Shown here piece after piece: positions 31,012 to 35,697 of a stretch of DNA of 35,697 bases. The first letter of the stretch is position 1; every line of letters starts with the position of its first letter. Origin of the DNA: an uncultured Clostridia bacterium (lineage in GTDB: Bacteria; Bacillota; Clostridia; Oscillospirales; Ruminococcaceae). The stretch is from positions 1-35,697 of the forward strand of contig CAMWRN010000002.1 in assembly GCA_947176675.1 (NCBI GenBank), in the 5' to 3' direction. Position numbers and translations under genes: made by a program. The notes under the pieces were generated by a model. It did no database searches. It worked only from the letters and a program-made list of their open reading frames with translations, and was not told where the DNA came from.

Positions 31012-31230
31012 ATGTCTACTGAAATTATTTGCTCTTTGATTGCTCTTGTGGGTACTTTCGGCGGGTCGCTGGGCGGAATACTGGTGTCAAGCAAGCTTTC
31101 CAATTACCGCATAGAACAGCTCGAAAAGAAAATCGAAAAGCTCAACACTATATTGGATAAAATCGCTAATATTGAACTGCACCTTGCAGTGCTTGATGAA
31201 AGAATCGATACCTTGGAGGGCAAAAAGTAG
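31012..31230 (+). CDS. membrane-anchored coiled-coil lysis accessory protein
   Basis: 72 residues: one N-terminal membrane helix (ICSLIALVGTFGGSLGGILV), then SSKLSNYRIEQLEKKIEKLN and a heptad coiled coil to the end. This layout is common next to holins in clostridial phages and similar to XhlA/BhlA-like partners. It could be a holin partner or antiholin. Located 3 nt after the holin. Confidence 0.7.
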   Translation: MSTEIICSLIALVGTFGGSLGGILVSSKLSNYRIEQLEKKIEKLNTILDKIANIELHLAVLDERIDTLEGKK

Positions 31231-31251
31231 CTTGCATAAATTCATTGGCTA

Positions 31252-31301
31252 TTGACAAGCTATGTCAAAAAATATATAATAATACTAACAGTATAGCTGT
31301 T
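31252..31301 (+). promoter_or_regulatory. consensus vegetative promoter with overlapping palindromes
   Basis: TTGACA (31252-31257), 17-nt spacer, TATAAT (31275-31280): a perfect sigma-A promoter. The -35 is the left half of a perfect inverted repeat TTGACA-AGCTA-TGTCAA (31252-31268). Just past the expected start point is a second one, AACAG-TATAG-CTGTT (31287-31301). Both could be operators. It would drive the gene at 31328 in the lysogen independent of late control. Confidence 0.9.
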
Positions 31302-31327
31302 ATATTAAAAATGGTTGGTGATTATTT

Positions 31328-31693
31328 ATGCAGAATAAAAACAATGAGCAGAACGCAGACAAGGAAATAAAGGACGTTAAAGCTTCAGAAACCCCCATAG
31401 CTTCTGTACCTTATATCGTTTATGAGAGCGAACAGGCGCGGTCAGAACGGCATATTAAGCGATTAGTTATTATAACCATTATTGCAATAGCGATGTTGTT
31501 TGCAAGCAACTTAATATGGCTGTACGCTTGGTGTCAGTACGATTATGTAGGCGAAAGCACAACCGTATCAGTTGAGGGCGATGGTGATGGCGATGCTAAT
31601 TATATTGGCGATTACGCTAATTACATAGGAAATGATGGTGATATAAATGGCGAAAATAACAGTACAGACAAAGACAAGAAAGAGAACCCGTAA
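31328..31693 (+). CDS. lysogenic-expression membrane protein with Asp-Gly/Asn-Tyr repeats
   Basis: 121 residues: a charged N-terminal ~40 residues, one membrane helix (LVIITIIAIAMLFASNLIWL), and a C-terminal part reading GDGDGDANYIGDYANYIGND. Many Firmicutes phages encode a small protein with this helix plus acidic Gly-rich tail; the function is unknown. It is the first gene after the consensus promoter. The acidic tail resembles the Gly-(Tyr/Asn/Asp) protein at the left edge in composition only. Confidence 0.75.
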   Translation: MQNKNNEQNADKEIKDVKASETPIASVPYIVYESEQARSERHIKRLVIITIIAIAMLFASNLIWLYAWCQYDYVGESTTVSVEGDGDGDANYIGDYANYIGNDGDINGENNSTDKDKKENP

Positions 31694-31727
31694 AAATAAA
31701 AAAGGCGTTAAGAGAAGAAAGGGGTAA
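31647..31727 (+). CDS. 26-residue highly basic overlapping ORF
   Basis: ATG 31647 lies inside the C-terminal part of the preceding gene in a different frame. It reads MAKITVQTKTRKRTRKNKKG then VKRRKG and stops at 31725-31727, just before the ribosome binding site of the next gene. GGTGAT precedes it. More than 40 percent of residues are Lys or Arg, which would suit nucleic-acid binding. The overlap may be real coupling or chance. Confidence 0.45.
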   Translation: MAKITVQTKTRKRTRKNKKGVKRRKG

Positions 31728-31731
31728 AACA

Positions 31732-31947
31732 TTGAAACATGGTTTTGATTTATCCCGTTCCCAAATATCGGACTTGATAGACGAATGGATATTAAACGAG
31801 CGCGACAGAAAAATTTTAAAAAGGCGTTATCTTGACGGCGTTTGTTTTGAACGCCTTGCCGAAGAATTTGATTTGTCCGCCCGCTATATTCAAAATATTG
31901 TTTACAAATCCGAGAAAAAATTATTGAAGCACGTTAAAATATCATAA
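31732..31947 (+). CDS. sigma-70 region 4-like HTH protein
   Basis: 71 residues from TTG 31732, with AAAGGGG at 31718-31724. The whole protein is a sigma-4-like four-helix unit: SDLIDEWILNERDRKILKRR, then LDGVCFERLAEEFDLSARYI, QNIVYKSEKKLLKHV. It may bind DNA as a small regulator of the lysogeny cargo or of the operators at 31252-31301. It is the third sigma-4-like protein in the window. Confidence 0.8.
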   Translation: MKHGFDLSRSQISDLIDEWILNERDRKILKRRYLDGVCFERLAEEFDLSARYIQNIVYKSEKKLLKHVKIS

Positions 31948-31960
31948 AAAAATCATTTTT

Positions 31961-31999
31961 AAAGCATTTCCGTATCGTTGCGGAAATGCTTTTCTTTTT
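31961..31999 (+). terminator. strong rho-independent terminator
   Basis: AAAGCATTTCCG (31961-31972) pairs with CGGAAATGCTTT (31981-31992), 8-nt loop, then T-rich TTCTTTTT-like tail. It ends the transcript from the promoter at 31252. Confidence 0.92.
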
Positions 32000-32006
32000 G
32001 TATAAT
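31978..32006 (+). promoter_or_regulatory. promoter embedded in the terminator
   Basis: TTGCGG (31978-31983), 17-nt spacer, TATAAT (32001-32006). The -35 lies in the loop and 3' arm of the terminator hairpin, so termination of one unit and initiation of the next share the same bases. It would drive the gene at 32037. Confidence 0.6.
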
Positions 32007-32036
32007 CAAAGTAACAAAACAAAACGGAGTGTGGCT

Positions 32037-32213
32037 ATGAAATACGCAAAAAATATTATCATCAGCCAAATACAGTTTAAATACAACATAACAAAGAAAC
32101 AGGCTGAGAATATGTATAGGGAATTTGAGCAAACGGACGATACGGACATATTGGCAAGCATTGTTTTTAAGCCCGACTATGCGACTTTTGACATTGCCGC
32201 TTTAAACTATTAA
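32037..32213 (+). CDS. small helical phage protein
   Basis: 58 residues (MKYAKNIIISQIQFKYNITK...). ATG 32037 follows CGGAGTG. A basic helix is followed by an acidic one (QAENMYREFEQTDDTDILAS). Its stop is 2 nt before the next ATG. Family not recognised. It is the first gene of the unit of virion- or cargo-associated proteins that follows. Confidence 0.6.
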   Translation: MKYAKNIIISQIQFKYNITKKQAENMYREFEQTDDTDILASIVFKPDYATFDIAALNY

Positions 32214-32215
32214 CC

Positions 32216-32602
32216 ATGTGGATTAAATACAATGCCAATCCCATAGGCAAACGTGTAGGCGACTGCACAGTCAGGGCTATAAGTAAGGCATTAAATCAGT
32301 CTTGGGAAAAAACTTACGTCGGATTATTTATTCGAGGATTTATGATGTACAATATGCCCTCCGCAAATGCCGTATGGGGCGCATATCTCAAAAGCAAGGG
32401 TTTTACGAGGCACATAGTTCCCGAGAACTTGCCCGACGTTTATACGGTGTCCGACTTCTGCCGCGATAACCCAAAGGGCGTTTACGTCCTTGCCCCCTCG
32501 GAACACGTTATTGCTGTTGTAGACGGCAATTACTACGATACTTGGGACAGCGGCGACGAAATACCTGTTTATTATTGGAAACGGAGTGATAAGAATGCCT
32601 AA
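32216..32602 (+). CDS. papain-like cysteine-protease-fold phage protein
   Basis: 128 residues. GKRVGDCTVRAISKALNQSW near the N-terminus has a Cys17 followed by an aromatic-capped helix. Later there is SEHVIAVVDGNYYDTWDSGD with His97 and Asp111. A Cys at the start of a helix, then His in a strand, then Asp is the order of the C1/C39/NlpC-like cysteine protease fold. Phage proteins with this pattern are widespread in gut Clostridia and untested; activity is inferred. It follows the previous stop by 2 nt with no clear ribosome binding site, so coupling is likely. Confidence 0.68.
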   Translation: MWIKYNANPIGKRVGDCTVRAISKALNQSWEKTYVGLFIRGFMMYNMPSANAVWGAYLKSKGFTRHIVPENLPDVYTVSDFCRDNPKGVYVLAPSEHVIAVVDGNYYDTWDSGDEIPVYYWKRSDKNA

Positions 32603-33059
32603 TTACAACGGTTACGGCAACATCAGCGGAATATCGGGATATCCGCAGCAAAATTACTACAATAGCCCTATGCCCGATAGATTCAGTCAGTCTATAGGGC
32701 AATACCAGCAGCCGCAGCCTGTACCACAGCCTGCAAGTAACGGCATTATTTGGGTGCAGGGCGAAGAGGGGGCAAAGGCTTATATGGTTGCTCCCGGCAA
32801 CACTGTACAGCTTTGGGACAGCGAAAACCCCGTTATATATCTTAAATCGGCGGATATGTCGGGTATGCCGTCTATGAGAATACTTGACTGGACGGAACGG
32901 ACGGCGGCACACAAAGCGCCTCTTGACATTCCACAGGTGGATTTTGTTACCCGCGAGGAATTCACGGCTTTAGAAGACAGGCTCAACACCCTTATGGCAA
33001 AAGAATACAGCAAGCCCGCAAAGGCTGCAAAGACAAAGGAGGATACGGGAAATGGCTAA
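32595..33059 (+). CDS. conserved phage protein with Tyr/Gln/Pro-rich N-terminus
   Basis: 154 residues from ATG 32595 with CGGAGTG upstream. The first 50 residues are Asn/Tyr/Gln/Pro-rich and disordered. Residues about 52-105 (IIWVQGEEGAKAYMVAPGNT, VIYLKSADMSGMPSMRILDW) form a small beta domain. A coiled coil (EEFTALEDRLNTLM) and a Lys-rich end follow. The GAKAYxVAPGNxVxLxDSExP pattern recurs in many clostridial prophages beside the same neighbours; the function is unknown. Confidence 0.68.
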   Translation: MPNYNGYGNISGISGYPQQNYYNSPMPDRFSQSIGQYQQPQPVPQPASNGIIWVQGEEGAKAYMVAPGNTVQLWDSENPVIYLKSADMSGMPSMRILDWTERTAAHKAPLDIPQVDFVTREEFTALEDRLNTLMAKEYSKPAKAAKTKEDTGNG

Positions 33060-33285
33060 TCCATTATTCAAAGCAATGGGCGGTAATCAGCAGTCTACTA
33101 ATATGCTTGAAGCGTTTCCTAAATTTATGCAGCAGATGAGAGGAAAAGATCCTAACGAAATACTTAACGGTCTTATTTCATCAGGCAAAGTAAGCCAACA
33201 GCAGCTTGACATGGTTCAGAGGCAAGCGCAGCAAATACAACAAATGCCTGGAATGTTTGAAAAATTTAAAGGTATGTTTAAATAA
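33052..33285 (+). CDS. Gln/Met-rich helical phage protein
   Basis: 77 residues (MANPLFKAMGGNQQSTNMLE...). ATG 33052 overlaps the previous gene by 8 nt, with GGAGG at 33037-33041. It is composed of amphipathic helices rich in Gln and Met (SQQQLDMVQRQAQQIQQMPG). Such proteins accompany the preceding family in gut phages. No function known. The RNA element copy 2 begins about 11 nt after the stop. Confidence 0.65.
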   Translation: MANPLFKAMGGNQQSTNMLEAFPKFMQQMRGKDPNEILNGLISSGKVSQQQLDMVQRQAQQIQQMPGMFEKFKGMFK

Positions 33286-33295
33286 AAAATAAACG

Positions 33296-33372
33296 GCGTT
33301 GATAAGCGTTTTAACGTAACAACCGAGCGTGGTTAGTCTGTCGGAATTTCCGATGGGTTGACCGCGCTTTTT
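33296..33372 (+). ncRNA. two-hairpin plus terminator RNA element, copy 2
   Basis: GCGTTGA (33296-33302) pairs with TTAACGT (33311-33317) around the same TAAGCGTT loop as copy 1. A 3-nt linker follows, then AACC-GAGCGT-GGTT (33321-33334). The terminator helix is AGCGTGGTTAGTCTG (33326-33340) with TGGGTTGACCGCGCT (33354-33368), several G-U pairs, an inner TCGGA/TCCGA hairpin, then TTTTT. The 5' strand is conserved with copy 1; the 3' strand differs yet pairs. Confidence 0.65.
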
Positions 33373-33401
33373 GTTTGGTACATTATATCAGCTGATAATG
33401 T
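33371..33401 (+). promoter_or_regulatory. promoter with inverted repeat upstream of the Gly/Cys-rich gene
   Basis: TTGTTT (33371-33376), 17-nt spacer, GATAAT (33394-33399). The inverted repeat ACATTAT (33380-33386) / ATAATGT (33395-33401), with the palindrome ATCAGCTGAT inside, overlaps the -10 and could be an operator. Confidence 0.55.
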
Positions 33402-33431
33402 AATAAATCTATTTTGCAAAGGAGAAATATT

Positions 33432-34244
33432 ATGTCACTTACTACAAGCGAAATGACCCCCGCAGATATCCGCGCTTGCACTTGCAACGACGGAAACGGT
33501 AACAGTAATGGCTGGGGCGGCGATTGGGGAGCATGGATAATTCTGTTCCTAATCTTCGGTATGTTTGGTTGGGGCGGTTTTGGCGGCTTTGGCGGAGGCT
33601 TCGGCGGCGGTGCCGGTCTTCAGGGTATGGCGACAAGAGCCGACATTAACGAAGGCTTTGCACTGAACAACCTCCAGAGCGGTATCAACGCTATTCAGCA
33701 GGGTATTTGCGATAGCACATACGCACTTAACAACGCTATCACAAGCGGCTTTAACAATACCAACATGGGTATGATGCAGGGCTTTAACGGTGTGGAACGC
33801 AGCTTCTGCAATCTTTCAAGCCAGCTTGCGGACTGCTGCTGCACCACTCAGAGAGCGATTGACGGTGTTAATTACAACATGGCAACTAACACCTGCGCTT
33901 TGCAGAACACCATGAATAACAATACCCGAGACATTATCGACAGTCAGCAGGCGGGTACAAGAGCTATCCTCGACTATCTGTGTCAGGATAAGATTTCTAC
34001 GCTCCAGAGCGAAAATCAGGCTCTTCGCCTTGCAGCTTCGCAGTCTAATCAGAATGCCGTTCTCATGGCGGCTATGGACGCTAACAAAGCTGAAATTCTC
34101 AGACGTACGGGCGCGGAGTGTCCTACGGCAGCGTACATTGTGCAGCCCCCTACACCCGTGACTTTCCCTACTAACTGCTGCGGACAAGCAACGTTTAGCA
34201 ACAACAGCTGCAACAGCGGCTGTGGAAATTCTTGCGGTTTCTAA
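33432..34244 (+). CDS. Gly-rich membrane and Cys-rich phage protein
   Basis: 270 residues from ATG 33432 with AAGGAG upstream. Residues about 33-62 are one hydrophobic segment running into a Gly/Phe repeat (GGFGGFGGGFGGG). A long polar helical region (NNLQSGINAIQQGICDSTYA; CNLSSQLADCCCTTQRAIDG) with repeated Cys follows, then a coiled coil (KISTLQSENQALRLAASQSN). It ends with a Cys/Asn cluster (CNSGCGNSCGF). The family is frequent in gut clostridial prophages after the lysis genes and has no proven role. Confidence 0.72.
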   Translation: MSLTTSEMTPADIRACTCNDGNGNSNGWGGDWGAWIILFLIFGMFGWGGFGGFGGGFGGGAGLQGMATRADINEGFALNNLQSGINAIQQGICDSTYALNNAITSGFNNTNMGMMQGFNGVERSFCNLSSQLADCCCTTQRAIDGVNYNMATNTCALQNTMNNNTRDIIDSQQAGTRAILDYLCQDKISTLQSENQALRLAASQSNQNAVLMAAMDANKAEILRRTGAECPTAAYIVQPPTPVTFPTNCCGQATFSNNSCNSGCGNSCGF

Positions 34245-34281
34245 GGTCAACTGACTATTTTCCCCGCTAAGGGTGATTTTC

Positions 34282-34316
34282 GGAGCGGCGGGACAACCTT
34301 GCCGCTCCTGATTTTT
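34282..34316 (+). terminator. rho-independent terminator or attenuator
   Basis: GGAGCGGC (34282-34289) pairs with GCCGCTCC (34301-34308), 11-nt loop, then TGATTTTT. It lies only 14 nt before the next ATG, so it could attenuate the downstream gene. Confidence 0.85.
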
Positions 34317-34329
34317 AGGAGGTATTTAT

Positions 34330-34725
34330 ATGGCTTGCAAACCTATTTGCAAATTATGCGATAAACTTGTTATATCCAGCAGCGTAACGTTTGCGGGTGG
34401 AAATGTGGTTATAAACATTCCTGCGGGCAGTTACAGAGACGGCTGCAAGTACTGTCTTGTTATAGCGCAGGCGATACCCACAACCGCAACTATCGCCGCA
34501 CCTGTGGTTATCACCATAGGCAGCGGTACAGAGCAGTACCCTCTTACAAGGTGCGACTGTTCGCAGGTCACGGTATGCGGCATAAGGACGCGTACAAGAT
34601 ACAGCACTATTGTGTCTACAAGCGCAACAGGCGGCGTGTTCAAAATGCTTGGCAGACCCTGCTGCACTCCAGACAATAACCTTGCAAGTATCAACGGGAC
34701 TGCTCCAGCAACGCCCACAACTTAA
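34330..34725 (+). CDS. Cys-rich beta-sandwich phage protein
   Basis: 131 residues. The N-terminus CKPICKLCDKLV is followed by alternating hydrophobic/Thr strands (SVTFAGGNVVINIPAGSYRD; TATIAAPVVITIGSGTEQYP), CDCSQVTVCGIRTRTRYSTI, and a Cys-Cys near the end, with a Pro/Thr tail. It looks like a small secreted- or virion-type beta domain. AGGAGG precedes the start, immediately after the terminator. Occurs with the Gly/Cys-rich protein before it; function unknown. Confidence 0.68.
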   Translation: MACKPICKLCDKLVISSSVTFAGGNVVINIPAGSYRDGCKYCLVIAQAIPTTATIAAPVVITIGSGTEQYPLTRCDCSQVTVCGIRTRTRYSTIVSTSATGGVFKMLGRPCCTPDNNLASINGTAPATPTT

Positions 34726-34740
34726 AAGGAGGATAAAGAT

Positions 34741-35160
34741 ATGGAACATCTTTACAAACTTAAAGACGCTCTTATGGATAGCCTTGAAGAGCTTGATACC
34801 ATAAAAAACGGCAGGCTTAAAATGAGCGAGCTCGAAGCTATAAACTATATAACCGACACTATCAAGAATATAGACAAAATCTGTATGCTTGAAGAGGACG
34901 ACGGTTATAGCGGTGCGGGTAATTGGGAGGCTCGTATCGATGGCACATACGGTAATAGCCGCATGAATGACCGCAATCGCCATTACGACAGCGAGAGCAG
35001 CTACGCAAATCGTGGCAAACATTGGGTAAAAGGTCATTACAGCCGCGCAGACGCTAAAGAAATGACTATGAAACATCTTGAAAAAGCAATGGACAGCGCA
35101 ACCGACCACAAGGAACGCGAAGCCATTGAAAAAGCAATGGAAACTATTGAAAGAATGTGA
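34741..35160 (+). CDS. conserved helical phage protein
   Basis: 139 residues. An N-terminal coiled coil (YKLKDALMDSLEELDTIKNG; LEAINYITDTIKNIDKIC), a Gly/Asn/Arg/Tyr-rich middle (RIDGTYGNSRMNDRNRHYDS), and a C-terminal amphipathic helix pair (HLEKAMDSATDHKEREAIEK). AAAGGAGG precedes ATG 34741. The same build occurs in many gut prophages beside the two preceding families. Function unknown; structural or assembly roles are possible. Confidence 0.68.
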   Translation: MEHLYKLKDALMDSLEELDTIKNGRLKMSELEAINYITDTIKNIDKICMLEEDDGYSGAGNWEARIDGTYGNSRMNDRNRHYDSESSYANRGKHWVKGHYSRADAKEMTMKHLEKAMDSATDHKEREAIEKAMETIERM

Positions 35161-35478
35161 ATGACTATGATTTCTCAAAGAGAACTGCTAAAAGCCATTG
35201 AAGAATGTGAGAAAAACGTTAATTCGTTTCAAGGCTGTGAAAAACTATCGGCTCTGTACACAGTTTACGACCATTTATACGGTCAGCCTGTGGAATATAC
35301 CAATATCCACACCGAGACCGAAACAATAATTGAAACAGACGGCGACAATGATTTTCTGAAAGCTATCAATGGCAAAAGCGCAGTTAAGATTTGGAATATT
35401 GTGTCGGAACTTATGGAAAGTGTTAAACTTATCCAGCCGCGACTTTATGATGCGGTTATGCAAAAAATTCAAGAATAA
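35161..35478 (+). CDS. last phage gene, unknown function
   Basis: 105 residues. ATG 35161 directly follows the previous TGA; ATG 35167 is an alternative. Mostly helical (QRELLKAIEECEKNVNSFQG, AVKIWNIVSELMESVKLIQP) with a Thr/Glu-rich linker (IHTETETIIETDGDND). No family recognised. It ends the cargo unit before a terminator. Confidence 0.62.
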   Translation: MTMISQRELLKAIEECEKNVNSFQGCEKLSALYTVYDHLYGQPVEYTNIHTETETIIETDGDNDFLKAINGKSAVKIWNIVSELMESVKLIQPRLYDAVMQKIQE

Positions 35479-35482
35479 TCTT

Positions 35483-35518
35483 TGCGGGATTTGTAGAAAG
35501 CAAGTCCCGCATATTTTT
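35483..35518 (+). terminator. rho-independent terminator after the last gene
   Basis: TGCGGGA (35483-35489) pairs with TCCCGCA (35505-35511), 15-nt loop, then TATTTTT. Confidence 0.9.
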
Positions 35519-35538
35519 GACACCCATTTTGACACCCA
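35515..35538 (+). repeat. 12-bp tandem repeat near the attachment site
   Basis: Two exact copies of TTTTGACACCCA (35515-35526 and 35527-35538), about 110 nt from the tRNA end. Such short direct repeats near an attachment site can be arm-type integrase sites. In one + frame it reads LTPILTPI and may alternatively be residue of an integrase C-terminus. Confidence 0.75.
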
Positions 35539-35601
35539 TAAACACGCATAATTACAATGTTATTTCCTGTTATTGCCAATTAATTTCTGATTAAAAAAAC
35601 C

Positions 35602-35648
35602 AAAAAACCCCGTAAACCGTTTAAATGACGCATTTACAAGGCTTTTTT
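35602..35648. terminator. bidirectional terminator next to the tRNA
   Basis: CCCCGTAAA (35608-35616) pairs with TTTACAAGG (35633-35641), 9 bp with two G-U pairs on the minus strand. It is bounded by AAAAAA on the left and TTTTTT on the right, so it can end both the minus-strand tRNA transcript and plus-strand phage transcription. Confidence 0.65.
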
Positions 35649-35650
35649 AA

Positions 35651-35697
35651 TGGAGCTGGAAACGTGACTTGAACACGCGACCTGCGCATTACGAATG
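35651..35697 (-). tRNA. tRNA-Thr(CGT), 3' half; probable prophage attachment site
   Basis: On the minus strand, reading from the window edge, the sequence gives anticodon loop TTCGTAA (anticodon CGT, Thr), stem TGCGC, variable AGGTC, T arm GCGTG-TTCAAGT-CACGT, acceptor TTCCAGC, discriminator T and encoded CCA (TGG at 35651-35653). The 5' half lies beyond the window. The tRNA 3' end faces the phage genes, as expected for integration into a tRNA gene. Whether this is attL, attR or a phage-borne copy cannot be told without the other end. Confidence 0.85.

Noticed and set aside
34354..35178. Minus-strand frame of 274 codons across three right-arm genes
   Set aside because: It crosses well-spaced plus-strand genes with good ribosome binding sites and encodes a His/Cys/Val-rich product of shadow type.
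35369..35551. 60-residue ORF ending in HIFDTHFDTHKHA, considered as an integrase C-terminus
   Set aside because: It overlaps the last gene out of frame and shows no recombinase residues; only the 12-bp repeat is retained as a weak hint.

Overview
The window is the replication, packaging, virion, lysis and cargo arm of a temperate siphophage integrated in a low-GC Gram-positive host, most likely a gut-type Clostridia (Oscillospiraceae/Lachnospiraceae-like). This rests on the families present: RecT with DUF1351, a DUF6291-type replication protein, Lar, YopX, DUF4317, a GH25 lysin and a BspA-like leucine-rich tail adhesin. Strong AGGAGG ribosome binding sites with frequent TTG/GTG starts agree. 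Every protein gene reads on the + strand. The only minus-strand gene is the 3' half of a tRNA-Thr(CGT) at the extreme right edge, a typical integration site. No integrase, CI-like repressor or excisionase lies in the window, so the lysogeny module must be outside it.

Layout. 1-2730: accessory start with the end of a Gly-(Tyr/Asn/Asp) repeat protein, a small membrane protein, an orphan N4/N6 DNA methyltransferase, a repeat-bearing DUF7666-like protein and two tiny ORFs. 2733-10978: recombination and replication module (DUF1351, RecT, metallo-beta-lactamase-fold protein, DUF6291 protein, DnaC-like loader, RusA, Lar, a remnant of a C5 methyltransferase, a GIY-YIG nuclease, YopX, DUF4317, SSB). 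10997-12115: two putative late regulators, one joining a sigma-region-4-like helix-turn-helix to an RNA polymerase alpha-CTD-like domain. 12196-17695: TerS, TerL, portal, minor head protein and gp10-like protein. 17701-19066: an AT-rich insert in the head operon with a terminator, two genes of unknown function, a structured RNA element and a tRNA-like fold. 19115-23253: scaffold, HK97-type capsid with a C-terminal HeH-like domain, connectors, tail tube, and tail chaperones with a canonical -1 frameshift site. 23240-30022: tape measure, Dit, Tal, LRR adhesin and lectin-like fibre. 30035-31230: endolysin and holin genes. 31252-35478: a post-lysis cargo region with its own promoters and terminators, encoding small membrane, basic, HTH, cysteine-protease-like and Cys/Gly-rich proteins. 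35483-35697: terminators, a 12-bp tandem repeat and the tRNA-Thr end.

The most unusual signal is RNA rather than protein. A two-hairpin-plus-terminator element occurs twice (18849-18919 and 33296-33372), each within about 11 nt of a stop codon. Loops, linker lengths and the 5' strand of the terminator are conserved. All seven base pairs of the first stem differ between copies yet still pair. The second small hairpin and the terminator use the same bases, the logic of an attenuator or antiterminator. Directly after copy 1 lies a 112-nt tRNA-like cloverleaf with a tRNA-Leu-type D arm and a 13-bp acceptor/T stack but no normal anticodon arm. An exact 23-nt intergenic repeat at the two ends of the packaging/head segment, and the nearby sigma4/alpha-CTD fusion, suggest a phage-specific late control circuit.
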